Source: Chrysochromulina tobinii (taxonomy: Eukaryota > Haptophyta > Prymnesiales > Chrysochromulinaceae). Taken from it: a stretch of DNA of 31,604 nucleotides. The position numbers and the translations under genes are program-made. Positions 1 through 8,003 of the stretch are shown in pieces. Each line of letters starts with the position of its first letter. Position 1 is the first letter of the stretch. The stretch lies in NCBI GenBank assembly GCA_001275005.1, contig JWZX01003292.1, positions 1 through 31,604 of the forward strand, given 5' to 3'. The notes below the pieces were generated by a model. That model ran no database searches. It was not told where the DNA came from and worked only from the letters and a program-made list of their open reading frames with translations.

Positions 1-538
1 CCTGTCACAGGCCAGATCTCCAGGCTCACATCACGGCTGGAACCTACCGCTAGCTTGGCGTGCACGCCCAGCGTGCTGCGCGCACGGCCGTGCGGATACG
101 CCGAGACAGTTCAGGCATGCTGCGGAGTGTGAGAGCGAGTGGAGCATGGACTGGGTCACGCGACCGCAATACACGACATGTGGGCGGAAGGGGTGGAGTC
201 CTATGTACATCTAAGAGTGTCTCATGGTGTCTCTTTCATCAGGGGAGATCAGGGGCTGCTCTGGGCTGTAAAACAGACGAACATGTAAACTTTTTACGGA
301 TTTACGGAATTTTGGGGGAACCGGGAGGAAGAGGGGGGTGGTGACGCGCATCTACGAATCAAGTTACCGCCGGGTGTCCGCCCCCCGGCCGCGGCGGCCG
401 GCCCGCACAAACGGTACACAAACGGATTATAATGGAAAAAAGAGAGAAGAGAGCGCGGGGAGCGAATACCGCCTACAGACCGCGCGATGGTATCGTTCCT
501 TAGCCTAACCATGACTTCGCAAAGTTCACCGCCGGCTC
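1..538. other. No gene recognised; 3' flank of gene 1
   Basis: No convincing gene. The longest open frame (60-344, plus) has skewed Arg/Gly composition, a non-ATG start and no recognisable motif. The stretch is presumably the 3' flank of the minus-strand gene ending at 539. It holds a GC-rich near-palindrome (ccggccgcggcggccgg, about 386-402) followed by a short A-rich, purine-rich segment (432-450). Neither has an assigned role. Confidence 0.5.
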
Positions 539-2085
539 TCAAAGATACGTGCTGATGTCATGCTGCCACAGGCGCTGGCAAAAGTCACTGCCCGCACTCC
601 GACTCTCGACGACCCGTTGGCGGCCTCTGAGCGCTTCTGAGCCGGCCAAGCGCAGCAGAGGGGGCGCGAAACGGCCGCCACAGCCCGTGTTCGCGTACCG
701 GGTGCAGTAGTGAGGAGTGCACGAGCCAGTGCGCTGGCACTTGCGCATGGCGCCGATGTGGACGCTCAACCCGGAGGTGGGCGACGCACCTGAATGAGGA
801 GGCAATGCGAGGCAATGCGAGGCAATGAGAGGCAATGCGAAGCAATTTGAGGCAATTTGAGGCAATCTGAGGGAATGAGAGGCGATTCGAGGCGATCGAG
901 GAGGCGATCCGCGCGCTCTCGTGGGCGACCAAACTTACTAAATTTGGCCGCGCTCAGGCAGGCCGCCAGGTCAACCAGCAATGACGCAATGCTGTCGTCC
1001 TTATTAGGGAGACCAAAGCGAGCGTGACGCCAGTGGAATGCCGTATTGAGCGCCGTGTTGAGCTTGAGGTTCAATCGGGAGACGACGGTCGTGTTCAAGG
1101 GCTCAAGGAGCTTTGCCGCGCGGACGGCAACCTCCGAGTTGTCGGCGGCAATGTAGAGGATGGTGGGTGGCAGCGGCGCGCCCGCGCCCGATCTCGCGCC
1201 CGATCTCGCGCCCGATCTCGCGCCCGATCTCGCGCCCGATCTCGCGCCCGATCTCGAGCTGAGCTCGCTCGCGAGATCGGCTTGAGCTCGCGTGACGAAA
1301 TCGACGAGCCGCTTGGTCCAATGAGAGGGCCGCTCCGCCTTCTGGCGCGCCTCCTCGAGTGACCGAACATGCGCGGCCAGGTGGGTGTGCGAATCCTCGG
1401 GCAGCGCTGGCGCGAGCAGCGCGCGTGCAATGGCGAGCAGCTCGGGATGGTACTCTATGTGGCAAGGCGTCGTCTCGAGCTGCTCCTCCCACTTTGGGAG
1501 CGGGTTGGCCGTGCGCTCCTTGAGCCGTACCGAGTGCACCCACAGCATGCTCCGGATATGGATCCATGGCACGTGCCCTAGTCGGGACCACTCCCGTAGA
1601 GCATCGGCCACATAGACGGCATGCGGCGGCTTCGGAGGCTCCACCCAATGGACGCATTGCAACGGCAACGGCTGCGGCTCGGAAACGTTGAGGTTGAGGC
1701 CCGTACAGCTCGGCAGCTGCTCCGGCCGCGGCAGGGTCTTCGAGTCGAACACGTGGCGCGCGCTGCTGCCCTCGGACTCGAAGCTGAGACGCGTGAAGTT
1801 GAGCACGCTAGACATCAAAGGCCTGTGAAGCTTGAGCTGGCCAAGGGCACTCACGTGCGTGTTGAATTGCGCGTCAAAATGCGCGAGCAGCGGCGGCACA
1901 ATGAGAGACCGATGCAGCGTCGCCGCCACGGCGCGTGCGAGGGCGAGCTGCCGCATCTGATCCGCGTGCCCGTTGTGGGGCATGTATGAGAGGAGTCCGC
2001 CACTCTCGTTGGCCAAACGCCAGACCCAGCCAGTTGAGTTCCCGTGGGGCGTCACTGCCGGGACGGCCACAACGGTGCATAGCAT
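539..2085 (-). CDS. GDP-fucose O-fucosyltransferase-like protein, two exons
   Basis: Exons on the minus strand are 2085-939 and 789-539 (about 465 aa, TGA stop). Residues 33-60 carry a Tyr-Met-Pro-His-Asn-Gly motif, then an Asp-Gln-Met-Arg-Gln-Leu-Ala-Leu-Ala-Arg helix and a Leu-Ile-Val-Pro-Pro strand. This is the pattern of the N-terminal half of the GDP-fucose protein O-fucosyltransferase fold, which moves fucose from GDP-fucose to protein or glycan in the ER or Golgi. A downstream segment (Asp-Asn-Ser-Glu..., then a Leu-Val-Asp-Leu-Ala-Ala-Cys helix) fits the C-terminal Rossmann half. The donor gtaagt (minus strand, from 938) and acceptor cattcag (ending 790) join the frame so that the helix continues into Ser-Ala-Ser-Pro-Thr-Ser. 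Residues 278-301 are a Gly-Ala-Arg-Ser tandem insert. The start is the first ATG before the conserved region; a GTG-led extension to 2232 or an upstream exon is possible. No clear signal peptide. Family call is moderate, substrate unknown. Confidence 0.6.
790..938 (-). repeat. Intron of gene 1 built of a 10-bp tandem repeat
   Basis: A 149-nt intron with a GTAAGT donor and CAG acceptor on the minus strand. Nearly all of it between about 798 and 908 is a degenerate 10-bp repeat (gaggcaatgc as read on plus) with point variants. The repeat keeps frames open by chance, so a naive reading frame runs into the intron as Ile-Ala-Ser-His-Cys-Leu repeats; these are not taken as protein. Confidence 0.65.
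1184..1255. repeat. 12-bp coding minisatellite, 6 units
   Basis: Six exact tandem copies of gcgcccgatctc (as read on plus). On the minus strand they encode Gly-Ala-Arg-Ser repeats inside the fucosyltransferase-like protein, just before a Pro-rich linker. The unit is a multiple of three, so changes in copy number keep the frame. Confidence 0.9.
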
Positions 2086-2325
2086 TGTGGCCCACGTGCG
2101 TCTTCCGAGACGCGCCGATCGAGCAGCGGTGAGCGAAGCGCTTGCATACGAACATGCCGAACTCGTGTGAACCGCGAACTTGCGCGAATAATTGAGTATA
2201 GGTAAAACCACCGGGGGAGCCGGGACACGCACGGGTTACTTGTCGCGTGCTCGCTTGACGGGCCACGAGATTGCTCTAGGATCGCGAGCACGTGACGAAA
2301 CCGATCGAGCCGACCTTCAGGGAGC
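2086..2325. promoter_or_regulatory. Short divergent intergenic region (genes 1 and 2)
   Basis: About 240 bases separate the proposed ATG of the minus-strand fucosyltransferase-like gene (2085) from the ATG of the plus-strand HTTM gene (2326). Both 5' UTRs and both promoters must lie here unless there are undetected upstream exons. No TATA box or other core element was recognised. The region may function as a bidirectional promoter; this rests on geometry only. Confidence 0.3.
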
Positions 2326-4972
2326 ATGTTGAAAGCCGTCGCACTCGTCGACGCTTTGGGCACCTCACCGCGCGCACTCGCCCTCTTCCGCTTCGCACTC
2401 GCGACGGTCGTGGCCCTTGAGGTTGCGGATCGGTGGCCGCTGCTCGATGCGCTGTACACCGACGATGGTGCCCTTCCGCGCTCCGTGGTCATGCCAGAGG
2501 CTTCCGGAGAGGGCATGCTCGCGTGGGTGGTGTGCGTGCACGCGTGGCAAGGTTCGCTGTTTTGGGTGCAGGCACTCTCGTGCCTGCAGGTGATCCTCGC
2601 CGCCACGCTCGCTGTTGGCGTCGCGCCGGTGACGAGCAGCCTTCTCCTTTGGTGGCTTCACTGCTCGTGCGCTCTCCGAAACGCGTCTCTAGTCTACATC
2701 CTCGACCGTTACCTGCACGTGCTGCTGATGCTCTCGGCTTACCTGCCCACGCCCACGCCGCCCAGCGATACCTCCGGAGCCTCCGGCTGGAGCGCACGCC
2801 CGCAGCCATCGGCGGCAGCATGCGTGCTCGCGGCGCAGGTGAGGATGGCGACTGATGGCCTCTGATGGCCTCTGATGGCCTCTGATGGCCTCTGATGGCC
2901 TCTGGTTGCGACTGAATTGCGATGACCTCCCTCATCAGCTGGTGCTCATCTATACGGATGCGGGGCGGGGCAAGGCGCTCGACCCGGCGCGCGCGTGGTC
3001 GCTCTGGGCGCCCACGGCGGCGCTCGACACGTATCTGCGGCACACTCCTGCCGCCGTGCTCGCCCGCGCCGTGCTGGGCGCCACCGGGTTGCGGGTGGCG
3101 GGCGTCTCCACGGTGCGAACGCCCTCTGATGACGCTCTGATGACGCTCTGATGACATCTGATGAGACGCCCTGATGGCGCTCTGATGACGCTCTGATGAG
3201 ACGCCCTGATGACCTCCCTCATCAGGTGGCTCTCGAGCTGCTTGGCCCAACGGCCGCGCTCCTTGCGCCGCTATGGGCGCCTTCCAAATATGGGAACACG
3301 GCGCGTCGTCTCGTGCTGCTTGCCATATTTGGGTTGCATGTGGGGATTGCGTTCACGATGCGGAATACGTTCCTCCTCTCGAGCGCTGCAATGACCGCGT
3401 GGCTTCCTTTTTTGGACTGCAGCTACTGTGGAAGCGGTGCAAAGGGTGGGCGCGGGGCGGAGGGCGAAGGTGTGTGTGAAGGCGTGTGTGAAGGGCGCGG
3501 GGCGGAAGGCGACCAGCCGCCTTCACACACGCCTGATGCGCCCAGGACGACGCCTGATACGCCCAGGATGACGTCCGACGCGCCCAGGACGCCGCCCGAC
3601 GCGTCCCGCTGCTGGGGCCGTCAGCTAGGGCTACTCGCATGGGTACTTGACAGCCTGATTGCGACTGATTGAGGCTGAATGAGACTGATTGACACTGATT
3701 GAGACTGATTGCGACTGAATGAGACTGATTGCGATGGCTTCCCTCATCAGGTCTGTGCGAGCTTCCATCACAACGCGATGGGACGCGATGGCCTAGGATG
3801 TGGCGGCCGCGCCCACGAGGACGCCGTGCGTGCGTTGCTGCTCCACAACCGATGGGATGTCTTCCAGTCCGCGGAGGATTATGTGGTGTGGGAAATCGCG
3901 CCCGCACGGCTGTCCGATGGCTCTGTGGTCGACCTGTGGCGCGAGGAGAGCTCTCCGATTGCGTGGCAGGTGAGGATTGCCTCCCTCATCAGCGCTGATT
4001 GCCTCCCTCATCAGCGCTGATTGCGTGGCAGGTGCCGCCGTTGGCACGCCCTCCCTGCATGCAAGTGCTCACCACGGCGCCCCAACCCCTCTCTCCCCAC
4101 AGGTGCCGCGGGGCGACGAGCCTCGCCGTCGACGTGGCCGTTGGCGCGCCTTTCCGTACACGGCGGAGCGCTCGGTGGAGGCCGCAGCTGCCTTTTGGGG
4201 TGCGCTGATTGCCTCCCTTCTCAGCTGCGTGTTGGGGTGCGCTGATTGCCTCCCTCATCAGCTGCGTGTTGGGGTGCGCTGATTGCTTCCCTCAGCTGCG
4301 TTTTGGGATACGCTGATTGCTTCTCTCATCAGCTGCGTGTTGGGGTACGCTGATTGCCTCCCTCATCAGCTGCCGTATGGGGTGCGCTCGATTGCGCTTG
4401 ATTGCGAATGGTAGCGACGCTTGGGAGCGACACCACCTACTAATGACCTACTAATGACCTACTAATGACCTACTAACGACCTCTGATTGCGAATCGTAGC
4501 GACGCTTGGGAGCGACATCACCCACAGAGGCAGATTGCCACTGATTGCCACTGATTTCCAGTGAGTACCAGTGAGTGTCCGTGACTGACCATGATGGTGC
4601 CTGATTGCGCCTAATGGCCACTGATTGCCACCCTCATCAGGAGCGCTGTGCGACGATTGGGAACGGCATGATCCCGAGGGGCGCACCGTCCTCGGCTTCA
4701 ACTTCTTCCTGCTGCAAGCGGATGCGATCCCGGCCGAGGGGTCGCGCCGTCCGGAGCGCCGATCGGAGCGCCGTACTGAGCAAGCGGATGCGATCCCGGC
4801 CGAGGGGTCGCGCCGTCCTGAGCGCCGATCGGAGCGCCGTACTGAGCAAGCGGATGCGATCCCGGCCGAGGGGTCGCGCCGTCCTGAGCGCCGTACTGAG
4901 CGCATGGATCCCATCACGCGCGCTATCACGGGTGCCCACAACGGCGCTATTACGGGTGCCCACCTCAACAGG

Positions 4973-5003
<31 letters not shown>

Positions 5004-5128
5004 ACGGCGGCGACGGCGAGTATGGCCGCGTGACTAAGAGGCTCATCAAGCGATTTGATTGCAACGAGCGCTGGTCGCGGCGGCACGAGATCAAAATGAA
5101 GAATGGGACTGCGCCGGAACAAGTGTGA
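2326..5128 (+). CDS. HTTM-domain (gamma-carboxylase-like) membrane protein, six exons
   Basis: Proposed exons: 2326-2838, 2939-3112, 3226-3642, 3751-3969, 4103-4199 and 4641-5128 (635 aa, TGA stop). Junction phases are 0,0,0,0,1, and every join restores a family-like sequence. Residues 12-45 (Ser-Pro-Arg-Ala-Leu-Ala-Leu-Phe-Arg-Phe..., then Asp-Arg-Trp-Pro-Leu-Leu and Thr-Asp-Asp-Gly) are the N-terminal signature of HTTM, the membrane domain of vitamin K-dependent gamma-carboxylase relatives. Several hydrophobic segments follow. Exon 3 has a His-Val-Gly-Ile-Ala-Phe-Thr-Met-Arg-Asn segment, exon 4 an Asn-Arg-Trp-Asp-Val-Phe-Gln-Ser-Ala-Glu motif, and exon 5 the Arg-Trp-Arg-Ala-Phe-Pro-Tyr motif continuing into exon 6 as Phe-Trp-Gly-Ala-Leu-Cys. 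Carboxylase activity is not implied, since most algal members are uncharacterised. Two low-complexity inserts are odd: Thr/Pro/Asp-rich in exon 3, and 22-residue repeats plus Gly-Gly-Asp repeats in exon 6. Family call is firm; exact splice sites, especially the exon 3/4 join, are less so. Confidence 0.75.
2839..2938 (+). repeat. HTTM intron 1, 10-bp repeat array
   Basis: A 100-nt intron with donor CAG|GTGAGG and acceptor ctccctcatcag. It contains five exact tandem copies of tgatggcctc-type 10-mers (starting at 2853, 2863, 2873, 2883 and 2893). Removing it joins Ala-Ala-Gln to Leu-Val-Leu-Ile-Tyr in phase 0. Confidence 0.7.
3113..3225 (+). repeat. HTTM intron 2, ctctgatgacg-type repeats
   Basis: A 113-nt intron from GTGCGA to cctccctcatcag. 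The interior is an imperfect array of ctctgatgacg and ctgatgagacgcc units. The acceptor block is nearly identical to that of intron 1. The donor was chosen because it gives phase 0 and continues a hydrophobic segment; a donor a few codons away is not excluded. Confidence 0.6.
3643..3750 (+). repeat. HTTM intron 3, gactgattga-type repeats
   Basis: A 108-nt intron from GTACTT to cttccctcatcag. The interior is an array of degenerate gactgattg[a/c] and gactgaatga units of about 10-11 bp. The donor is not a strong consensus; it was placed from frame continuity. Confidence 0.55.
3970..4102 (+). repeat. HTTM intron 4 with a copy of its own exon edge
   Basis: A 133-nt intron with donor CAG|GTGAGG and acceptor ctctccccacag. 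It starts with two copies of gattgcctccctcatcagcgct and then repeats the exon-4 edge (gattgcgtggcaggtg, about 4019-4034; original at 3959-3971). Reading through reaches a stop at 4018-4020, so the second edge copy is intronic. Confidence 0.6.
4200..4640 (+). repeat. HTTM intron 5: 37-bp units, then 11-bp and 30-bp repeats
   Basis: A 441-nt intron from GTGCGC to accctcatcag. From about 4197 to 4382 it is built of roughly five 37-bp units. Each has a ggggtgcgc block matching the true donor edge and a cctccctcatcag block matching the acceptor; one unit is shortened. It continues with a 30-bp repeat (gattgcgaat-gtagcgacgcttgggagcgac, near 4402-4432 and 4486-4516) flanking an 11-bp array of cctactaatga units (about 4435-4482) that includes one exact tactaac at 4471-4477. 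Confidence 0.7.
4715..4900 (+). repeat. 66-bp coding tandem repeat in HTTM exon 6
   Basis: Two full 66-bp units start at 4715 and 4781; a third at 4847 lacks 12 bp near its end. They encode 22-residue, Arg/Glu-rich units (Gln-Ala-Asp-Ala-Ile-Pro-Ala-Glu-Gly-Ser...) in the C-terminal region of the HTTM protein. Copies differ at very few bases, pointing to recent duplication. A 9-bp Gly-Gly-Asp repeat follows at about 4977-5020. Confidence 0.85.
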
Positions 5129-5727
5129 AACCGCACCGGCCACCGCAGAACGCACGGAAGTGTGAAACAGCGGGAACCGTTGTGTGTGATCTGTCTTGTG
5201 TGCGTGCGTGGCTTGGGACTTGTCTCTTGTGCCCACACCTTCCGGCGCTGCCCTCTAAGTATTAAGGTAGTCCGCTCGCGCACTCATTAGAGTAATTTTG
5301 GAAATCAGCCCTGCTACATAATCATAAATCAATGAGTCGGCCAAGGCCCCCGGGGCGGGGGAGGGTGAAGAATGAATGGACAACGGTGGACGCCAGACGG
5401 TGAAAATAAGCTGGTTCGAGTCTCAGGGGGCACTTCCCGCGCTTGCTTTTTTAGGCGAAATGAGGTTTTGGGCTGGTTTGTGAACTAGAGTAAGGGATTT
5501 CCACGTTGATCGATTCTGAAAGTTTTGAGCTAGAGAACTCAATGGGAGTGCGTGGGACACTCAGATTTGAATGAGACTCAAGCCAGAGGTGTCCCACGCA
5601 CTCCCTTTGAGTTCGGCCGCTCGGAGTTTGAGCTCGCCATCTGCGCGCTCGCTTTCTGGACTTGAGGCACGCGAAGAGGGCCGCCTCGCTCGCTAAAGCT
5701 GGTGTGCCCGCTTGCAGCGACGGTTTC
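5129..5727. other. Intergenic region with a hairpin-forming inverted repeat
   Basis: No gene was recognised between the HTTM stop and the ATG of the LRR gene, which lie in tandem on the plus strand. It must hold the 3' end of one and the promoter and 5' UTR of the other. A strong inverted repeat lies at 5535-5614 (separate entry). A ggttcgagtct string (5413-5423) resembles a pol III B-box and a six-T run follows at 5447-5452, but no tRNA fold could be built. Confidence 0.5.
5535..5614. repeat. 26-bp inverted repeat with 28-nt loop
   Basis: Left arm 5535-5560 and right arm 5589-5614 are reverse complements at 25 of 26 positions (core gggagtgcgtgggacac and its complement). Pairing continues outward with mismatches for about ten more bases. 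It lies 114 bases before the LRR gene ATG and could form a hairpin in the 5' UTR, or be the two ends of a very small inverted-repeat element. Confidence 0.85.
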
Positions 5728-7915
5728 ATGAAGCGACGTCGGGTCGGCGACGGCGACGTCGGCGGCGGCGGCGACGTCAACGGCGATGTCGGCGACGACG
5801 GCGATGTGAGGGTGCGAAGCGCCGAGGGCGAGGAGGTCACGTGGTCCCGTTCGGCCGCGGCGCGATCGGCGGCGCTCGCCAACTGGGTGAGCGACACGGG
5901 CGGCGCCGAGGGGGCGTTCGCCACACTGGTGCCTGCGGCTGCGCTCCACACGCTCTCGCGCGTCGCCGAGGGCGGTGCGGAGGATGGCAGTGCGCTGGAG
6001 GGGTGCTCGCTCGCGCAGCTCGCGCAGCTGTTGCATGGCGCGCACTTTCTCGACGTGGACGTCGAGCTTCTCCGCCTCCTCTCGCGCACCCTGTGCACCG
6101 GCCACCTCGCCGGCAAGAGTGGCCCGGAGCTTGGGTGGCTGCTGGGCGTCGTGAGCGACTTCCCCACCGAGGCGGAGCGGCAGGCGGCGACGGAGGAGCC
6201 GCTGTACACGCACGACGACGCTCAACATGACGCCACTGCACCGCGAGCGGCCGATGCACCCACACCGCCAGCGCCCGTGTGCTGGCTCTCGACACAGCTC
6301 GTCAACGAGGACGCCCTCGAGGACGCCCTCGCGGACGCTGACGTTCCGACGCTGCGCGCGCTCAAGGGCGTGAGCCTTGCGTGGCGTGCGCGGGCGCGGC
6401 GCGTCCTGTGCGCGCGGCTGTGCGCACGCGTCGGCCTGCCGCTCACGAGCAACCTCGTCGAGGTGACCGAGCTCGACCTCTCAGGCAGCTGCGCCGCCGG
6501 TCGCCTCATCGCCGACGCGGTCGACGCGTCGCGCTGGCTGCCCAACCTGGTAAAGGTGACGGGGCTGAGCGGCTTCGAGGTGGACATGGCCGCGCTGAGG
6601 CGCGTGGCGTCATCGGATGTATCGGAAGAATATGAAGATGGTACGCAACGGTATCCGATGGCGGGGGTGCGCGCGTGCATCCGCGGCGAGGGCGAGGCGT
6701 CGATGGAGGTGCTGCTCGCCGCGTGCGTGCTGCGCGACGGCGAGGCGCACGTGCCGGAGAACGCGTTCTGCGACGACAGGTCGATGACGTCGATCGCGCT
6801 GCCCGCCGGCCTCACGAGCATCGGTGAGTTCGCCTTCGATTGCTGCTCCTCGTTGACGTCGATCGAGCTGCCCGCCGGCCTCACAAGCATCGGTGGGAGC
6901 GCCTTTGCTCGCTGCTCCTCGATGACGTCGATCGAGCTGCCGGCCGGCCTCACGAGCATCAGTCGGTTCGCCTTCGCTGGCTGCTCCTCGATGACGTCGA
7001 TCGCGCTGCCCGCCGGCCTCAGGAGCATCGGTGAGCACGCCTTCTATGGCTGCTCCTCGATGAGGTCGATCGAGCTGCCCGCCGGCCTCACGAGCATCGG
7101 TGAGCGCGCCTTCACTCACTGCTCCTCAATGACATCGATCGAGCTGCCCGCCGGCCTCACGAGCATCGGTGAGAGCGCCTTTGCTCGCTGCTCCTCGATG
7201 ACGTCGATCGAGCTGCCGGCCGGCCTCACGAGCATTGGTGAGCAAGCCTTCTATGACTGCTCCTCGATGAGGTCGATCGAGCTGCCTGCCGGCCTCACGA
7301 GCATCGGTGATGGCGCCTTCTATGGCTGCTCCTCGTTGACGTCGATCGCGCTGCCCGCTGGCCTCACGAGCCTCGGTGATGGCGCCTTCCAGGGCTGCTC
7401 CTCGATGAGGTCGATCGAGCTGCCCGCTGGCCTCACGAGCATCGGTGATGGCGCCTTCTATGGCTGCTCCTCGATGACGTCGATCGCGCTGCCCGCTGGC
7501 CTCACGAGCCTCGGTGAGGGTGCCTTCAATGGCTGCTCCTCGATGACGTCGATCGAGCTGCCTGCCGGCCTCACGAGCCTCGGTGAGAGCGCCTTTGCTC
7601 GCTGCTCCTCGATGACGTCGATCGAGCTGCCGGCCGGCCTCACAAGCATCGGTGAGCACGCCTTCTATGGCTGCTCCTCGATGACGTCGATCGCGCTGCC
7701 CGCTGGCCTCACGAGCATCGGTGATTCCACCTTCCTTGGCTGCTTCTCGATGATGTCAATCGAGCTGCCTGCCGGCTTCGATGAAAGCATTCTCAGGTTT
7801 GCCCAAGAGCCATGCAGCGCCATCATTTGCTTTGTACCGGCAGTTGACGTCAGCCTCTTCGGCGGCCTCTCGCTTGGTGCCGCCGCCGAGGCGGCAGCAA
7901 AGGCGGCGGCAGCGG

Positions 7916-8003
<88 letters not shown>

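Noticed and set aside
60-344. 94-codon open frame at the left edge
   Set aside because: Non-ATG start, Arg/Gly-rich composition and no motif or splice partner visible.
2489-3250. 253-codon minus-strand frame across HTTM exons and introns
   Set aside because: Its Arg/His/Gln-rich repeats are the reverse reading of the intron repeat arrays; the plus strand encodes the recognisable HTTM family.
4019-4034. Alternative donor at the second gcgtggcaggtg copy in the HTTM gene
   Set aside because: Reading from exon 4 into this copy meets an in-frame stop at 4018-4020, so the first copy must be the donor.
4197-4640. CRISPR-like repeat array
   Set aside because: Units are contiguous without unique spacers, lie in an intron of a eukaryotic gene, and carry splice-like edges.
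5350-5453. Possible tRNA or other pol III gene (B-box-like ggttcgagtct, then a T run)
   Set aside because: The putative T-arm pairs only two bases, no acceptor stem or anticodon arm could be built, and the A-box match is poor.
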